From positions 1-64,000 of the forward strand of contig NZ_JACWZZ010000004.1 in NCBI RefSeq assembly GCF_014698995.1: 64,000 nucleotides of DNA, read 5' to 3'. The position numbers and the translations under genes were made by a program. The notes beneath the pieces are model-generated. The model made no database searches. It worked only from the letters and a program-made list of their open reading frames with translations, and was not told the DNA's origin. The first letter of the stretch is position 1, and the number at the start of each line of letters is the position of its first letter. Source of the DNA: Hymenobacter duratus. Its GTDB lineage: Bacteria; Bacteroidota; Bacteroidia; Cytophagales; Hymenobacteraceae. This document shows, in pieces, positions 46,575 to 55,240 of the stretch.

Positions 46575-46874
46575 ATGTTGGATTTCTACTTAATTCACGA
46601 CGACCAAAATCCATCCAGCAAAGGCTTCGTTCTAGAACGGGTCGGAGGGATAGAGGATGGCTTATTCTTTCAGCTACAAGCGAAGGGTATCATCGAACCG
46701 TGGTATGATTATTACGGCACGTTTCGCTGGGGTAGTGAAATTGTGGCGTGTATGCTACTGAGGCTAAAATCAAATCCTCAAATAGTTTCTCTATCGGAAG
46801 AGCGCAAAGCTTTTATGGTCATTCTGCAAAAGGCAGTTGACGAACAATACGGGCTCATGGGATATGGTGACTGA
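46575..46874 (+). CDS. Small hypothetical protein
   Basis: 99 aa from ATG 46575 (MLDFYLIHDDQNPSSKGFVL). Acidic and aromatic, with EPWYDYYGTFRWGSEIVACM and a helical end. No signal peptide. The composition recalls small immunity-type proteins, but no toxin gene is adjacent, so this is only a comparison. More AT-rich than ispG and helD on either side. Confidence 0.6.
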   Translation: MLDFYLIHDDQNPSSKGFVLERVGGIEDGLFFQLQAKGIIEPWYDYYGTFRWGSEIVACMLLRLKSNPQIVSLSEERKAFMVILQKAVDEQYGLMGYGD

Positions 46875-46908
46875 ATTCTTGCTAAAGGCCAACGGTCAAT
46901 CGGTTCAC

Positions 46909-46934
46909 AGCTTTGATGCGGGTGCATCAAAGCT
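46909..46934. terminator. Hairpin between convergent genes
   Basis: AGCTTTGATGC-GGGT-GCATCAAAGCT is a perfect 11-bp stem 35 bp after the small hypothetical gene and 6 bp before the end of the helicase gene. It lacks a long T-tract. Confidence 0.55.
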
Positions 46935-46939
46935 TCGTC

Positions 46940-49024
46940 TCAAGTAACCCGGTGCCCCACCACATTTCGTTCAACCAAGAACCCAGCCAGCTCCCCCGTG
47001 TACGTCAGCGTGAGCTGGTGCATGGCGCGGGTGCAGGCTACGTAGAGCATACTCTTGTCAACTTCTGTCTTGTAGGTGCGGGCCGAGGCAAAGGGCACGA
47101 TAACGGCGTCGAATTCCAGGCCCTTGGCTAGGTGCGCAGTGGTAATAATAGCACCTTCCTTGAACGACGTGGACTCATCTGTGAGCAAATGCACGTCGGA
47201 GGCCTGTAGGGCTTCGTAAACCTGCTCAGCCTGACGGAGGGTTTTGCAGATAATGCCCAGTGAGTGGTTGCCGGAGCTTCTGAAGGCTATAATCAGCTGC
47301 TGAAGGGTTTCCAGCTCCTCGTCGCGGGTATGGCAGCGCCGGATGTCGGGCTCTGGGCCGTGCCGTTCCAGTGGCAGGATGTGGGGGTTGGGCATAAGTC
47401 GCTGGGCGAAGGCCGTAATTTCCACGGTGGAGCGGTAGCTGCGGTAGAGCCGTACGATATCGGCCTGCGGAAACACCCGCTCGATAGTCTCGGCGGAGGA
47501 AGCGCTGTACGGATTTACGGTCTGGCTGACATCACCCAAGATGGTTTTGCGGCAGTTGAACAACCGCGACAATACAGCGTACTGCACCGGCGTGTAGTCC
47601 TGCATTTCATCCACCAGCAAGTGTTTGACATGGTCGTAGGCAGTGAGGCCTTCCAGGCGCAGGCGCAGATAAATCAGGGCAAACACGTCGGCGTATTCCA
47701 GGCGCTGACCCATTCGCAGTAGCTCGGGCCGACCAATCCAACGGTAAAAATCCCGGTACAACTCCAGCACGTTGTTTAGCTTGAACATGCGGGGAATGGC
47801 TTCGCCAATCGTGGCTTTCTCCCGGCCGGACAGCTTACGCTTGGTAGCGTCCCGCACATACGCCCGCACATCTTCCGCAACCAGCGCAAACCGTTTCAGG
47901 AGCGGCACCCGGTGGTAGCCTTTAAATTTCTGCTGAATCAGCGCGTGCGGCACGAGGGCAGGGCCCACTCGCAGCTCCGTCACGTTGAAATAGGTATTCT
48001 CGATGTGCAGCAGATACTGGTTCAGCTGGCTGAGAAATTCAAACGACGACTTAAACCGGATCCGCTCTATAAAAGCCGCGTCGTGATGATCCAGCAGCGC
48101 CGATACCTGCTCGAAAAAGGTCTGAAACGGGTAGCGGTTGTCGAGCAGGTCGGCGGCCAATTCTTCCATCCCCAGCTCCGGAATATGCTCTTCCCCTAGC
48201 TCAGGCAGCACGTTGGAGATGTAGTCGGCGAAGACCTTGTTGGGCGAAATGATGAGGATGTCTTTGGCCGCAATGGTTTCGCGGTAGCGGTACAGCAAAA
48301 ACGCAATGCGGTGCAGGGCAATGGAGGTTTTGCCGGAGCCAGCCACGCCCTGAATGACCATCACCTGGGCAGTTTCGTTGCGGATGACGGCGTTTTGGTC
48401 GCGCTGAATCGTCGCGACGATGTTCTTCATCTTATCGTCCGAGGACTTAGCTAGCTCCCGCTGCAGCACGTCGTCGTGAATATTCACGTCGCTGTCGAGC
48501 ATAAACTCCATCCATCCGTCGCGGATTTTGTATTGGCGCTTCAGCTCAATAGTGCCGTGAATAGTGCCAGACGGCGTGGCGTACGACGCTTCGCCCAGCT
48601 CGAAATCATAGAACATGGACGCAATGGGCGCGCGCCAGTCGTAGATCAGGTTCTGGCGCCGCTGCTCGTCGAAGAACGAATGCACGCCGATGTAAACGGG
48701 CGCAGCCGGTGTATTGCCGCTGGCAAAATCGACGCGGCCGAAGTAGGGCGACTGGCTGAGCTTGAGCAGCTTGCGCTTGCGGGCTACAGCAGCCCCGCCC
48801 GTAAAAGCCATCCGGTCGATGGACTGCCCGGCGGCCACCATGTCGGCCTCATCCATGCCGGATTGGTGCTCGTGGATGTACTGCTTTTTCTGGCGAAGCT
48901 CGTCGGAAAACTGCCGGACGGAATCATCCACCCGCTTTACTGCCAGCATCAACTGCTCCTTCATTTCCTCCAGATACTCTCGCTCTTCCTGTTCGGTGGC
49001 GTTCATCACGTGCGGCTGTTGCAT
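46940..49024 (-). CDS. helD: HelD-like UvrD/Rep-superfamily DNA helicase
   Basis: 694 aa from ATG 49024 (MQQPHVMNATEQEEREYLEE). An N-terminal coiled coil (about 10-60) is followed by YIGVHSFFDEQRRQNLIYDW, RAPIASMFYD and Walker A VIQGVAGSGKTSIALHRIAF. Later come the helicase motifs LLVDEMQDYTPVQYAVLSRL, LYRSYRST and TTAHLAKGLEFDAVIVPFA. In Gram-positives HelD removes stalled RNA polymerase; Bacteroidota homologues are less known. A -7-like box sits 10 nt before the start. Confidence 0.9.
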   Translation of the reverse strand: MQQPHVMNATEQEEREYLEEMKEQLMLAVKRVDDSVRQFSDELRQKKQYIHEHQSGMDEADMVAAGQSIDRMAFTGGAAVARKRKLLKLSQSPYFGRVDFASGNTPAAPVYIGVHSFFDEQRRQNLIYDWRAPIASMFYDFELGEASYATPSGTIHGTIELKRQYKIRDGWMEFMLDSDVNIHDDVLQRELAKSSDDKMKNIVATIQRDQNAVIRNETAQVMVIQGVAGSGKTSIALHRIAFLLYRYRETIAAKDILIISPNKVFADYISNVLPELGEEHIPELGMEELAADLLDNRYPFQTFFEQVSALLDHHDAAFIERIRFKSSFEFLSQLNQYLLHIENTYFNVTELRVGPALVPHALIQQKFKGYHRVPLLKRFALVAEDVRAYVRDATKRKLSGREKATIGEAIPRMFKLNNVLELYRDFYRWIGRPELLRMGQRLEYADVFALIYLRLRLEGLTAYDHVKHLLVDEMQDYTPVQYAVLSRLFNCRKTILGDVSQTVNPYSASSAETIERVFPQADIVRLYRSYRSTVEITAFAQRLMPNPHILPLERHGPEPDIRRCHTRDEELETLQQLIIAFRSSGNHSLGIICKTLRQAEQVYEALQASDVHLLTDESTSFKEGAIITTAHLAKGLEFDAVIVPFASARTYKTEVDKSMLYVACTRAMHQLTLTYTGELAGFLVERNVVGHRVT

Positions 49025-49033
49025 ACTACACCG

Positions 49034-49041
49034 CAAAGATG
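49034..49041 (-). promoter_or_regulatory. -7 box of helD
   Basis: CATCTTTG on the minus strand has one mismatch to TAnnTTTG. It favours ATG 49024 as the start. Confidence 0.4.
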
Positions 49042-49164
49042 ACTGCAAATTTCGGTCTGGAAGAACCGGGATACTGATTCCGTTGGCGTTACCCATCATG
49101 TAGTAGGGTGCGTGACGAGCAATGCCGTGTAAAACATCCGCGTTGCTTATGCGTCTGCTCCACT

Positions 49165-49827
49165 ATGAAACTACGCGTGATATTGACTGGCGCCACCGGC
49201 ATGGTGGGCGAGGGGGTGCTGCTGGAATGTTTGAACGACCCGGAAGTGGAGCAGGTGTTGAGCATCAGCCGCCGGCCCAGCGGCCACAGCCACCCCAAGC
49301 TGCGGGAAATCCTTCACAAGGATTTTCAGAACCTCGCGCCCATTGCTGGTCAGCTGGCGGGTTACAATGCGTGCTTTTTCTGCCTGGGCGTGTCGTCGGT
49401 GGGAATGAAGGAGCCCGAGTACCGCCGCTTCACCCACGACCTTACGCTGCACTTTGCTCAAACCTTGCTACCCCAGAACCCCGACCTGACGTTCTGCTAC
49501 GTGTCGGGCGCCGGTACCGATGGCACCCTGAAAAGCGGGCAAATGTGGGCGCGTGTGAAGGGCGAAACTGAAAACGAGTTGCGGCAGATGGGCTTCCGGC
49601 AAGCGTACATGTTCCGGCCGGGCTTCCTGAAAGCGACGTCGGGGCAGCAGCATGTGCTGTCGTACTACAAGTATTTCGGCTGGCTGTATCCGGTAGTGCG
49701 CGGGCTGAGTCCGAAGTACGCGTCAACGCTGGCGGAGCTGGGGCAGGCCATGCTGCACGTTGCACAACGCGGCTACCCCAAGCCGGTGCTGGAAGTGCCG
49801 GATATTGTGGCGGCGGCGAAAGGATAA
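49165..49827 (+). CDS. NAD(P)-binding Rossmann protein (epimerase-like)
   Basis: 220 aa from ATG 49165 (MKLRVILTGATGMVGEGVLL, GxxGxxG motif). Other landmarks are CFFCLGVSSVGMKEPEYRR and FCYVSGAGTDGTLKSGQMWA, with a lysine after the serine loop (RVKGETE). This atypical SDR group is common in Bacteroidota; substrate unknown. Divergent from helD. Confidence 0.85.
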   Translation: MKLRVILTGATGMVGEGVLLECLNDPEVEQVLSISRRPSGHSHPKLREILHKDFQNLAPIAGQLAGYNACFFCLGVSSVGMKEPEYRRFTHDLTLHFAQTLLPQNPDLTFCYVSGAGTDGTLKSGQMWARVKGETENELRQMGFRQAYMFRPGFLKATSGQQHVLSYYKYFGWLYPVVRGLSPKYASTLAELGQAMLHVAQRGYPKPVLEVPDIVAAAKG

Positions 49828-49855
49828 ACGCCGCTCAAAAGGACAGGCGGCTGCA

Positions 49856-50311
49856 CTACTTACATTTCTCCTTACGCCGCGTGTCGATGATGTGGGCAAT
49901 TTTCCAGCCTCCGGCCAGCTTCACCAGCTGAAACGAGTTGTAGCCGCAGTGGCTGAAGGTACTGCCGAGGTAGAACTCGTACGGCGTCCAGACGCTGGCC
50001 AAGTTGGCATCAATCAGCACCTTATCGAAGCTGATACGCTCGTCCCATACGTCTTTATGCGCTGTGCCCACAGCCTTCACAAAGTCCGACGGGTTTTCGG
50101 CGTGTAGCTGGGTAGTGCCGTTGCGGGTGTTGAGCGTGTGAAATACCGCACCCGGCGCCAAGGCGGAGCGCACCAGCGTACTGTCGCCCTTGCGCATACC
50201 GTCGAAGAAGGTCTGTACGGTTTTCTTGACGGCTTCGGTTTCGGCGGCGGGCGTCTGGGCCATGGTGCCGGTGGCGGAGAGAAGCAGACCGGAGAGGGGC
50301 AGGAGTTTCAT
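49856..50311 (-). CDS. Secreted NTF2-like (SnoaL-fold) protein
   Basis: 151 aa from ATG 50311. Signal peptide MKLLPLSGLLLSATGTMAQ, then a cone-shaped NTF2-like fold: AVKKTVQTFFDGMRKGDSTL, VFHTLNTRNGTTQLH and NSFQLVKLAGGWKIAHIIDT. Such proteins in Bacteroidota are annotated as nuclear transport factor 2 family or lumazine-binding-like; ligand unknown. Convergent with the Rossmann gene at 49165. Confidence 0.85.
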   Translation of the reverse strand: MKLLPLSGLLLSATGTMAQTPAAETEAVKKTVQTFFDGMRKGDSTLVRSALAPGAVFHTLNTRNGTTQLHAENPSDFVKAVGTAHKDVWDERISFDKVLIDANLASVWTPYEFYLGSTFSHCGYNSFQLVKLAGGWKIAHIIDTRRKEKCK

Positions 50312-50466
50312 AAGCAGCAAGTTAGGTGCCGGCATAGACACCAGCCACGGCCGTAGCGTTGCGGACACCGTAAAAACATCACAGCCGCGTCGGCTTACGG
50401 GCCGCAACGTAGATACTGCTGTTCGTAAAATTATGGTCTGATTCGGCGGTAGCCGGGCAGTAAAGC

Positions 50467-50474
50467 TACTTTTG
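50467..50474 (+). promoter_or_regulatory. -7 box of fadD
   Basis: TACTTTTG is a full match; the ATG at 50520 leaves a leader of about 40 nt. Confidence 0.55.
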
Positions 50475-50519
50475 TAGCCCTTTCGGCCTGGTCGGCCACT
50501 TGTTCCCAACTACCCACCT

Positions 50520-52286
50520 ATGCAAATTCGTCGCACGTTTGATCTGCTGGCCAAGCTGGCCACTACCACCCCGCAGGCCGATTGTCTGGTTGAGAAGAAA
50601 GCGGGCCGCTGGGAGCCGCTCAGCACCGCGCGGGTGCAGGAGCTGAGCAACCGCGTGAGCCTGGCCTTGGCGCAGCTCGGCATCGGGCACGGCGACAAAG
50701 TGGCTATCATTTCCGCTAACCGGCCCGAATGGGTGATTGCCGACTTCGGGATTGCCCAACTCGGGGCCGTGAGCGTGCCGATGTACCCGACGATTACGGT
50801 GGAAGATTACCGCCATATTTTCCAGGATGCCGGCGTGCGGGTGGTGCTCGTGGAGGACAAAAAGCTGCTGGCGCGGGTGCAGGAAGCCGTAGCGGGCCTG
50901 GCGCACGGCCCCGAGTACGTTTTCACCTTCGATGAGGTGCCCGGCAGCCGCTGCTTCACCGAGCTGCTGGCCGCCGGCCAGGCCGCCGACCCAGCCGCGC
51001 TGGAGCCCCTGAAAGCCGCCGTGCAGCCCGACGATTTGCTGACGCTGATTTACACCTCCGGCACCACCGGGCGGCCTAAAGGCGTGATGCTCAGCCACCG
51101 GAACATTCTCTACAACTGCGAAAACCTGACCGGCTACCTGCCGCTGCCGCCCGGCCAGAAAGCCCTTAGCTTCCTGCCGCTGAGCCATATTTTCGAGCGC
51201 ACCGCCACCTATCTCTACCTGCTGCTGGGGTTCAGCATCTGGTACGCCGAAAGCGTGGAGCGCATTGCCGACAACCTGCGTGAGGTGCAGCCGCAGGTGT
51301 TTACCACCGTGCCGCGCCTGCTCGAAAAAATCTACGACAAGATTGTGGCCAAGGGCAAGGAGCTGACCGGCCTCAAGAAAAAACTGTTCTTCTGGGCCCT
51401 GGATTTGGGCCTGAAATACGACACCCAGAAAAACCAGGGGGTGCTTTACAACGCGCAGCTGGCGCTGGCCAACAAGCTCGTGTTCAGCAAGTGGCGCGAA
51501 GCCATGGGCGGGCAGGTGCACTACATCGTGAGCGGGGGCGGGGCCTTGCAGCCGCGGCTGGCGCGGGTGTTCTGGGCGGCCGGCATCCGGGTGATGGAAG
51601 GCTACGGCATGACCGAAACCTCGCCCGTTATTGCCGCCAGTCAGCCCGAAGCCAGCGGCAACCTCATCGGGGCCGTGGGGCCCGCCATTCCGGGCGTGGA
51701 GCTGAAGCTGGCTTCCGACGGTGAAATCCTGACCCGCTCGCCCTCCGTGATGCAGGGCTACTACAACCGCCCCGACCTCACGGCCGAAACCATCGACGCC
51801 GACGGCTGGCTGCACACCGGCGACATCGGGGAGCTGGTGCAGGGCCGGTTCCTGAAAATCACGGACCGCAAAAAGGAGATGTTCAAGACCTCGAACGGCA
51901 AGTACGTGGCCCCGCAGCCGCTGGAATCCCGAATTTCGGAGTCGCCGCTGGTGGAGCAGGTGATGGTGGTGGGCGAGGGCGAGAAGTTTGCCTCGGCGCT
52001 GCTGGTGCCGGCTTTCACCGAGCTGCGCGCCTGGGCCAAAAGCCACAACCTGCCCACCGACCTGTCCGATGCCGCCCTGGCCGCTCACGCGCAGGTGCAG
52101 GCCCTCTACGAGCAGCTGGTGCAGCAGACCAACGCCGCCTTCGCGCAGTGGGAGCAGATCAAGAAGGTAGCGCTGCTGCCCACCCTCTGGAGCGTGGAAT
52201 CGGGCGAGCTGACGCCTACTATGAAGGTGAAACGCAAGATTATCCGCCAGAACAACCAGCAGCGCATTGAGGCGCTGTACCGCTAG
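50520..52286 (+). CDS. fadD: Long-chain acyl-CoA synthetase
   Basis: 588-aa adenylate-forming enzyme that activates fatty acids with ATP and CoA at the inner membrane. Motifs: P-loop LIYTSGTTGRPKGVMLSHRN, EGYGMTETSPVIAASQP (A5), DGWLHTGDIGELV (A7) and LKITDRKKEMFKTSNGKYVA (A8 and the gating region). The order and length fit the AMP-dependent long-chain group (FadD15/FAA type). Its own promoter precedes it; small genes follow on the same strand. Confidence 0.95.
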   Translation: MQIRRTFDLLAKLATTTPQADCLVEKKAGRWEPLSTARVQELSNRVSLALAQLGIGHGDKVAIISANRPEWVIADFGIAQLGAVSVPMYPTITVEDYRHIFQDAGVRVVLVEDKKLLARVQEAVAGLAHGPEYVFTFDEVPGSRCFTELLAAGQAADPAALEPLKAAVQPDDLLTLIYTSGTTGRPKGVMLSHRNILYNCENLTGYLPLPPGQKALSFLPLSHIFERTATYLYLLLGFSIWYAESVERIADNLREVQPQVFTTVPRLLEKIYDKIVAKGKELTGLKKKLFFWALDLGLKYDTQKNQGVLYNAQLALANKLVFSKWREAMGGQVHYIVSGGGALQPRLARVFWAAGIRVMEGYGMTETSPVIAASQPEASGNLIGAVGPAIPGVELKLASDGEILTRSPSVMQGYYNRPDLTAETIDADGWLHTGDIGELVQGRFLKITDRKKEMFKTSNGKYVAPQPLESRISESPLVEQVMVVGEGEKFASALLVPAFTELRAWAKSHNLPTDLSDAALAAHAQVQALYEQLVQQTNAAFAQWEQIKKVALLPTLWSVESGELTPTMKVKRKIIRQNNQQRIEALYR

Positions 52287-52369
52287 CAGCCGGCGAATAA
52301 TATCCGGCGCCGGTAAATCTTTCCGCCGCCGCGTATGTTACTTTAGCGGACCCGATACCCCACTTCCTC

Positions 52370-52543
52370 ATGCGCAAAGACCTGTTTAACCTCGGCCCCG
52401 TTTTCAGCTACTTCTTCCGCAAAAACGACCCCGGCCGGCATACCAACTTCAACCTGCGGACCATGCACTTCATCAATAAGCTGAGCATGGCCATGTTCCT
52501 GGTGGGTTTTATCGTGCTGCTCTACCGCTGGTTTATTCGCTAA
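52370..52543 (+). CDS. 57-aa single-span membrane protein
   Basis: A small gene easily missed: ATG 52370 to TAA 52541-52543. The protein begins MRKDLFNLGPVFSYFFRKND, continues PGRHTNFNLRTMHFINKLSM and ends with one hydrophobic helix (AMFLVGFIVLLYRWFIR). I recall a family of this form in Bacteroidota (DUF6728-like), but this is from memory. It lies 83 bp after fadD and 10 bp before the MmcQ/YjbR gene, so it belongs to that transcript. Confidence 0.75.
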   Translation: MRKDLFNLGPVFSYFFRKNDPGRHTNFNLRTMHFINKLSMAMFLVGFIVLLYRWFIR

Positions 52544-52553
52544 GCCCGGCCGC

Positions 52554-52910
52554 ATGAACATCGAGGATTTCCGCGACTATTGCCTGCTAAAAGCCGGCGT
52601 GACGGAAGAAACCCCCTTTGGCCCCGAAACGCTCGTGTTCAAAGTTGGGGGCAAGGTCTTCGCCCTCACCGATATTGATACGTTCGGTAGCATCAACCTG
52701 AAGTGTGACCCGGAGCGGGCCCAGGAGCTGCGCGAACAGCATGACTACGTGCTGCCGGGCTACCACATGAACAAGAAGCACTGGAACACCGTGCTGATAG
52801 GCACCGGCATTCCCGGCGGCCAGCTACGGGAGCTGATAGACCATTCCTACGGCCTGGTGCGCGCTTCGCTGCCAAAAAAGCTGCGCGAGGAGCTTGCTGA
52901 AGCGGAGTAG
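52554..52910 (+). CDS. MmcQ/YjbR family protein
   Basis: 118 aa from ATG 52554. Small CyaY-like double-wing fold: MNIEDFRDYCLLKAGVTEET, FGPETLVFKVGGKVFALTDI, and LPGYHMNKKHWNTVLIGTGI with the conserved Y-H-x-N-K-x-H-W block. The family is often called DNA-binding on structural grounds; the role is unclear. It follows the 57-aa membrane protein by 10 bp. Confidence 0.9.
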   Translation: MNIEDFRDYCLLKAGVTEETPFGPETLVFKVGGKVFALTDIDTFGSINLKCDPERAQELREQHDYVLPGYHMNKKHWNTVLIGTGIPGGQLRELIDHSYGLVRASLPKKLREELAEAE

Positions 52911-52960
52911 CAGCGCACATGCTTAGAAAATGAAATAGCATAGCCCCCTTATGCCTGGGG

Positions 52961-53011
52961 CAGAAAAGCCGCTTCGAGAGTACCAGTTGGTATTCCCGAA
53001 GCGGCTTTCTG
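52961..53011 (+). terminator. Terminator after the MmcQ/YjbR gene
   Basis: A long stem pairs 52962-52976 with 52997-53010 (one bulged A) and has an inner GTACCA/TGGTAT helix. The right arm ends in CTTTCTGTTT. Confidence 0.7.
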
Positions 53012-53077
53012 TTTGGTGTTCATGCTTGAAGTCCTGGATTTTATATATAAATTATACTATATAAATCCCCTTTCGCT

Positions 53078-53455
53078 ATGACGCCATTTCAAGCAATAGC
53101 CGCGCTGGTGCTGGCCGGCGGCCTGTCGGGCTGCATGACCACCCGGATTGCTACCGTCTACGACTGCGACGGAGTCGTGAACGACCCGAACAGCACGCGG
53201 CTGGTGACGGCGTATTTCTGGGGACTGAAGCAACCCACGGACATCAAGCCGCCTTGCGACCCGCGCTCCAACCACCTCAATAGCGTCACCGTAACGAATA
53301 CGTTCGGGCATTTCCTACTTTCCCTCGTGACGGTAGGCATCGTGACTAAACAGCGTGTGAGCTGGTGCTGCGCGCCTTATATGCCCGCCGTAGACACGTT
53401 GGGAATGGGTCCGGCTGCGCCATCTCAGCCCTTAAGCGCAGTTCGAAAGCCATGA
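53078..53455 (+). CDS. Bor/Iss-like lipoprotein
   Basis: 125 aa from ATG 53078. The signal peptide ends in the lipobox LSGC (Cys19). The mature part has VTAYFWGLKQPTDIKPPC, then VTVTNTFGHFLLSLVTVGIV and RVSWCCAP. This arrangement (F-W-G-L, a cysteine, T-x-x-F-G-x-x-L-L-S-L-x-T-x-G-I) matches Bor and related small lipoproteins. Its stop overlaps the ATG of the oxidoreductase gene by 4 nt (ATGA). The upstream 40 bp are very AT-rich. Confidence 0.75.
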   Translation: MTPFQAIAALVLAGGLSGCMTTRIATVYDCDGVVNDPNSTRLVTAYFWGLKQPTDIKPPCDPRSNHLNSVTVTNTFGHFLLSLVTVGIVTKQRVSWCCAPYMPAVDTLGMGPAAPSQPLSAVRKP

Positions 53456-55071
53456 GCCTACCCAACGGAATTGAGGCGCATCCGATGGCGGAATGGACCA
53501 ACCGCCACGAAAACTTCACGCAGCGCCTGACGCCCTCCGCTTGCTTCAAGCTGCGCAGCCCGAGCCTGCCCACCAGCCAGGAGCAGTATCGCCAGACCAC
53601 GGCCAACTTTCAGTGGCTGATCCGCTACGGCATCGAGCACAACGTGCGGCTGCGGGCGTTGGGCAAAGGCTGGTCGTTTTCGGAAGTGGCCGTCACGGAT
53701 GGCGGGCTTGTGGATACCATGGCCCTGCGGCAGTCGTTTGCCCTGAAACCCACAATGGTGGCGCCCGCCTACCAGACGGCCGGCCGCACCGCCGACAACC
53801 TGTTTTTCACGGAGTGCGGTATGAGCATTGTGGGCCTGGAGCAGCAGCTCGAACCCCGCGGCAAGTCGATTCGGGCTTCCGGAGCCAGCAACGGGCAGAG
53901 TATTGTGGGGGCGCTATCTACGGGTACGCACGGCGGGGCATTCCGCTTCGGGGCACTGCCCGAAACCGTGGTGGGCCTGCACCTCGTGACCGGGCCCGAC
54001 CGGCATGTATGGCTGGAGCGCGCCTCGTATCCGGTGGCTTCGGCGAAGTTCACGGAGTGGCTGGGCGTAACCGAAGTGCTCCGCGACGACGACCTGTTCA
54101 ATGCCGCGCTGGTCAGCTTCGGGAGTTTCGGGTTCATCCATGGGGTGCTGCTGGAAGTGGAGCCGCTGTTTCTGCTGGAAGATTTCAGCGCCTACCGTGT
54201 CCCGTACCGCGAGGGAGTGAAGCAGCTCATGACCCACCTCGACCTGACCGGCCTGCAGCCCTGGCTGCCGCTGCCGCTCCAGGACCCCGCCCGGCAGCCA
54301 TATCACCTCACCATCATCATCAACCCCCACCAATTCGACCTCACGGGCGCCGACCCAGAGCGCGGCGTGTATGTGCAGCTGCTCTTCAAAACGCTCTACC
54401 GAACTGACTATCCGCGCCGGCCTGTGCCCGCGCCGGGCTTCACCTACGGCGACAGTACGCTGGGTCTCATTGAAACCGTACTCGACCACCTGGGCGGCCT
54501 GAGCACGGCGCTGGTGCCGGCCCTGGTAAACCGGCTGTACCCGCTGGCTTTTGAGAAAACCAACGGCACGGCGGGCACCATGAGCGAAACCTTCGACAAC
54601 ACCAATATCCGGGGCAAAGCCGCCAGCGCCGCCATAGGCCTCGACAACCACGACGTGCCGCGCGTACTCACCGAAATTCACCTGCTCAACAAGCAGCAGC
54701 CGTTTCCCGGAATCCTGGGGCTGCGCTTCGTGAAAGGCACCCGCGCCACACTCGGCTTCACCCGCTTCCCGGTGACGGCGGTGCTGGAGTTTGATGGGGT
54801 AGAGGGCCGGGATACGCGCCGGTTTCTGGAGCTGATCTGGGCCCGGCTCGAAACTCTGAACATTGCCTACACGCTACATTGGGGCAAAATCAATTTCAAC
54901 CTGACCGAAAACCGGCTGCGCCGCATGTACGGCGAAGCGGCCGTGAACAGCTGGCTCTGCAGCCGCCACCGGCTGCTCGATGCGCCTACGCGCCGCGTCT
55001 TTACCAATGCGTTTATGGAGCGTTGCGGCCTCGACAAAGAGCCTGTGCCTGGTTCCGGCCCGGTGGCGTAA
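53452..55071 (+). CDS. VAO-type FAD-binding oxidoreductase (lactone-oxidase-like)
   Basis: 539 aa from ATG 53452, which overlaps the upstream stop. The FAD-binding PCMH domain shows GIEHNVRLRALGKGWSFSEV and RASGASNGQSIVGALSTGTH followed by G, a pattern of sugar-lactone oxidases (D-arabinono-1,4-lactone oxidase, L-gulonolactone oxidase). A C-terminal domain with AYTLHWGKINFNLTENRLRR recalls the H-W-G-K block of the ALO group. The substrate is unknown; no signal peptide is visible. Coupling to a lipoprotein gene is unusual. Confidence 0.85.
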   Translation: MSLPNGIEAHPMAEWTNRHENFTQRLTPSACFKLRSPSLPTSQEQYRQTTANFQWLIRYGIEHNVRLRALGKGWSFSEVAVTDGGLVDTMALRQSFALKPTMVAPAYQTAGRTADNLFFTECGMSIVGLEQQLEPRGKSIRASGASNGQSIVGALSTGTHGGAFRFGALPETVVGLHLVTGPDRHVWLERASYPVASAKFTEWLGVTEVLRDDDLFNAALVSFGSFGFIHGVLLEVEPLFLLEDFSAYRVPYREGVKQLMTHLDLTGLQPWLPLPLQDPARQPYHLTIIINPHQFDLTGADPERGVYVQLLFKTLYRTDYPRRPVPAPGFTYGDSTLGLIETVLDHLGGLSTALVPALVNRLYPLAFEKTNGTAGTMSETFDNTNIRGKAASAAIGLDNHDVPRVLTEIHLLNKQQPFPGILGLRFVKGTRATLGFTRFPVTAVLEFDGVEGRDTRRFLELIWARLETLNIAYTLHWGKINFNLTENRLRRMYGEAAVNSWLCSRHRLLDAPTRRVFTNAFMERCGLDKEPVPGSGPVA

Positions 55072-55164
55072 CGAAGTGCGGCGCATGCTCAGAGTGGCTT
55101 GCGAAACTCAAGCTGCAAAGTATGCGGTAGTTATAAGTGGCAGTCGAATGGATTTTTAATCATG

Positions 55165-55197
55165 TTGTAACTGTATTGGTTACAATGTGTATCTTTG
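55165..55197 (+). promoter_or_regulatory. Promoter and operator of the Rrf2-family gene
   Basis: TTG (55165-55167) and TATCTTTG (55190-55197) are well-spaced -33 and -7 elements. The 21-bp near-palindrome TTGTAAC-TGTATTG-GTTACAA (55165-55185) covers the -33 element and spacer, as expected for an autorepressor site. Confidence 0.65.
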
Positions 55198-55240
55198 TCT
55201 TAAATAAGCCCAGCCAGTTTGTGTTGGGCCTTTCTTGCTT

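Noticed and set aside
46575..46874. Immunity protein of a polymorphic toxin system
   Set aside because: Composition alone suggested it; no toxin, VgrG, Rhs or secretion gene is near.
50466..52088. 540-codon minus-strand frame opposite fadD
   Set aside because: His/Gln/Gly-rich antisense shadow; fadD motifs are complete on the plus strand.
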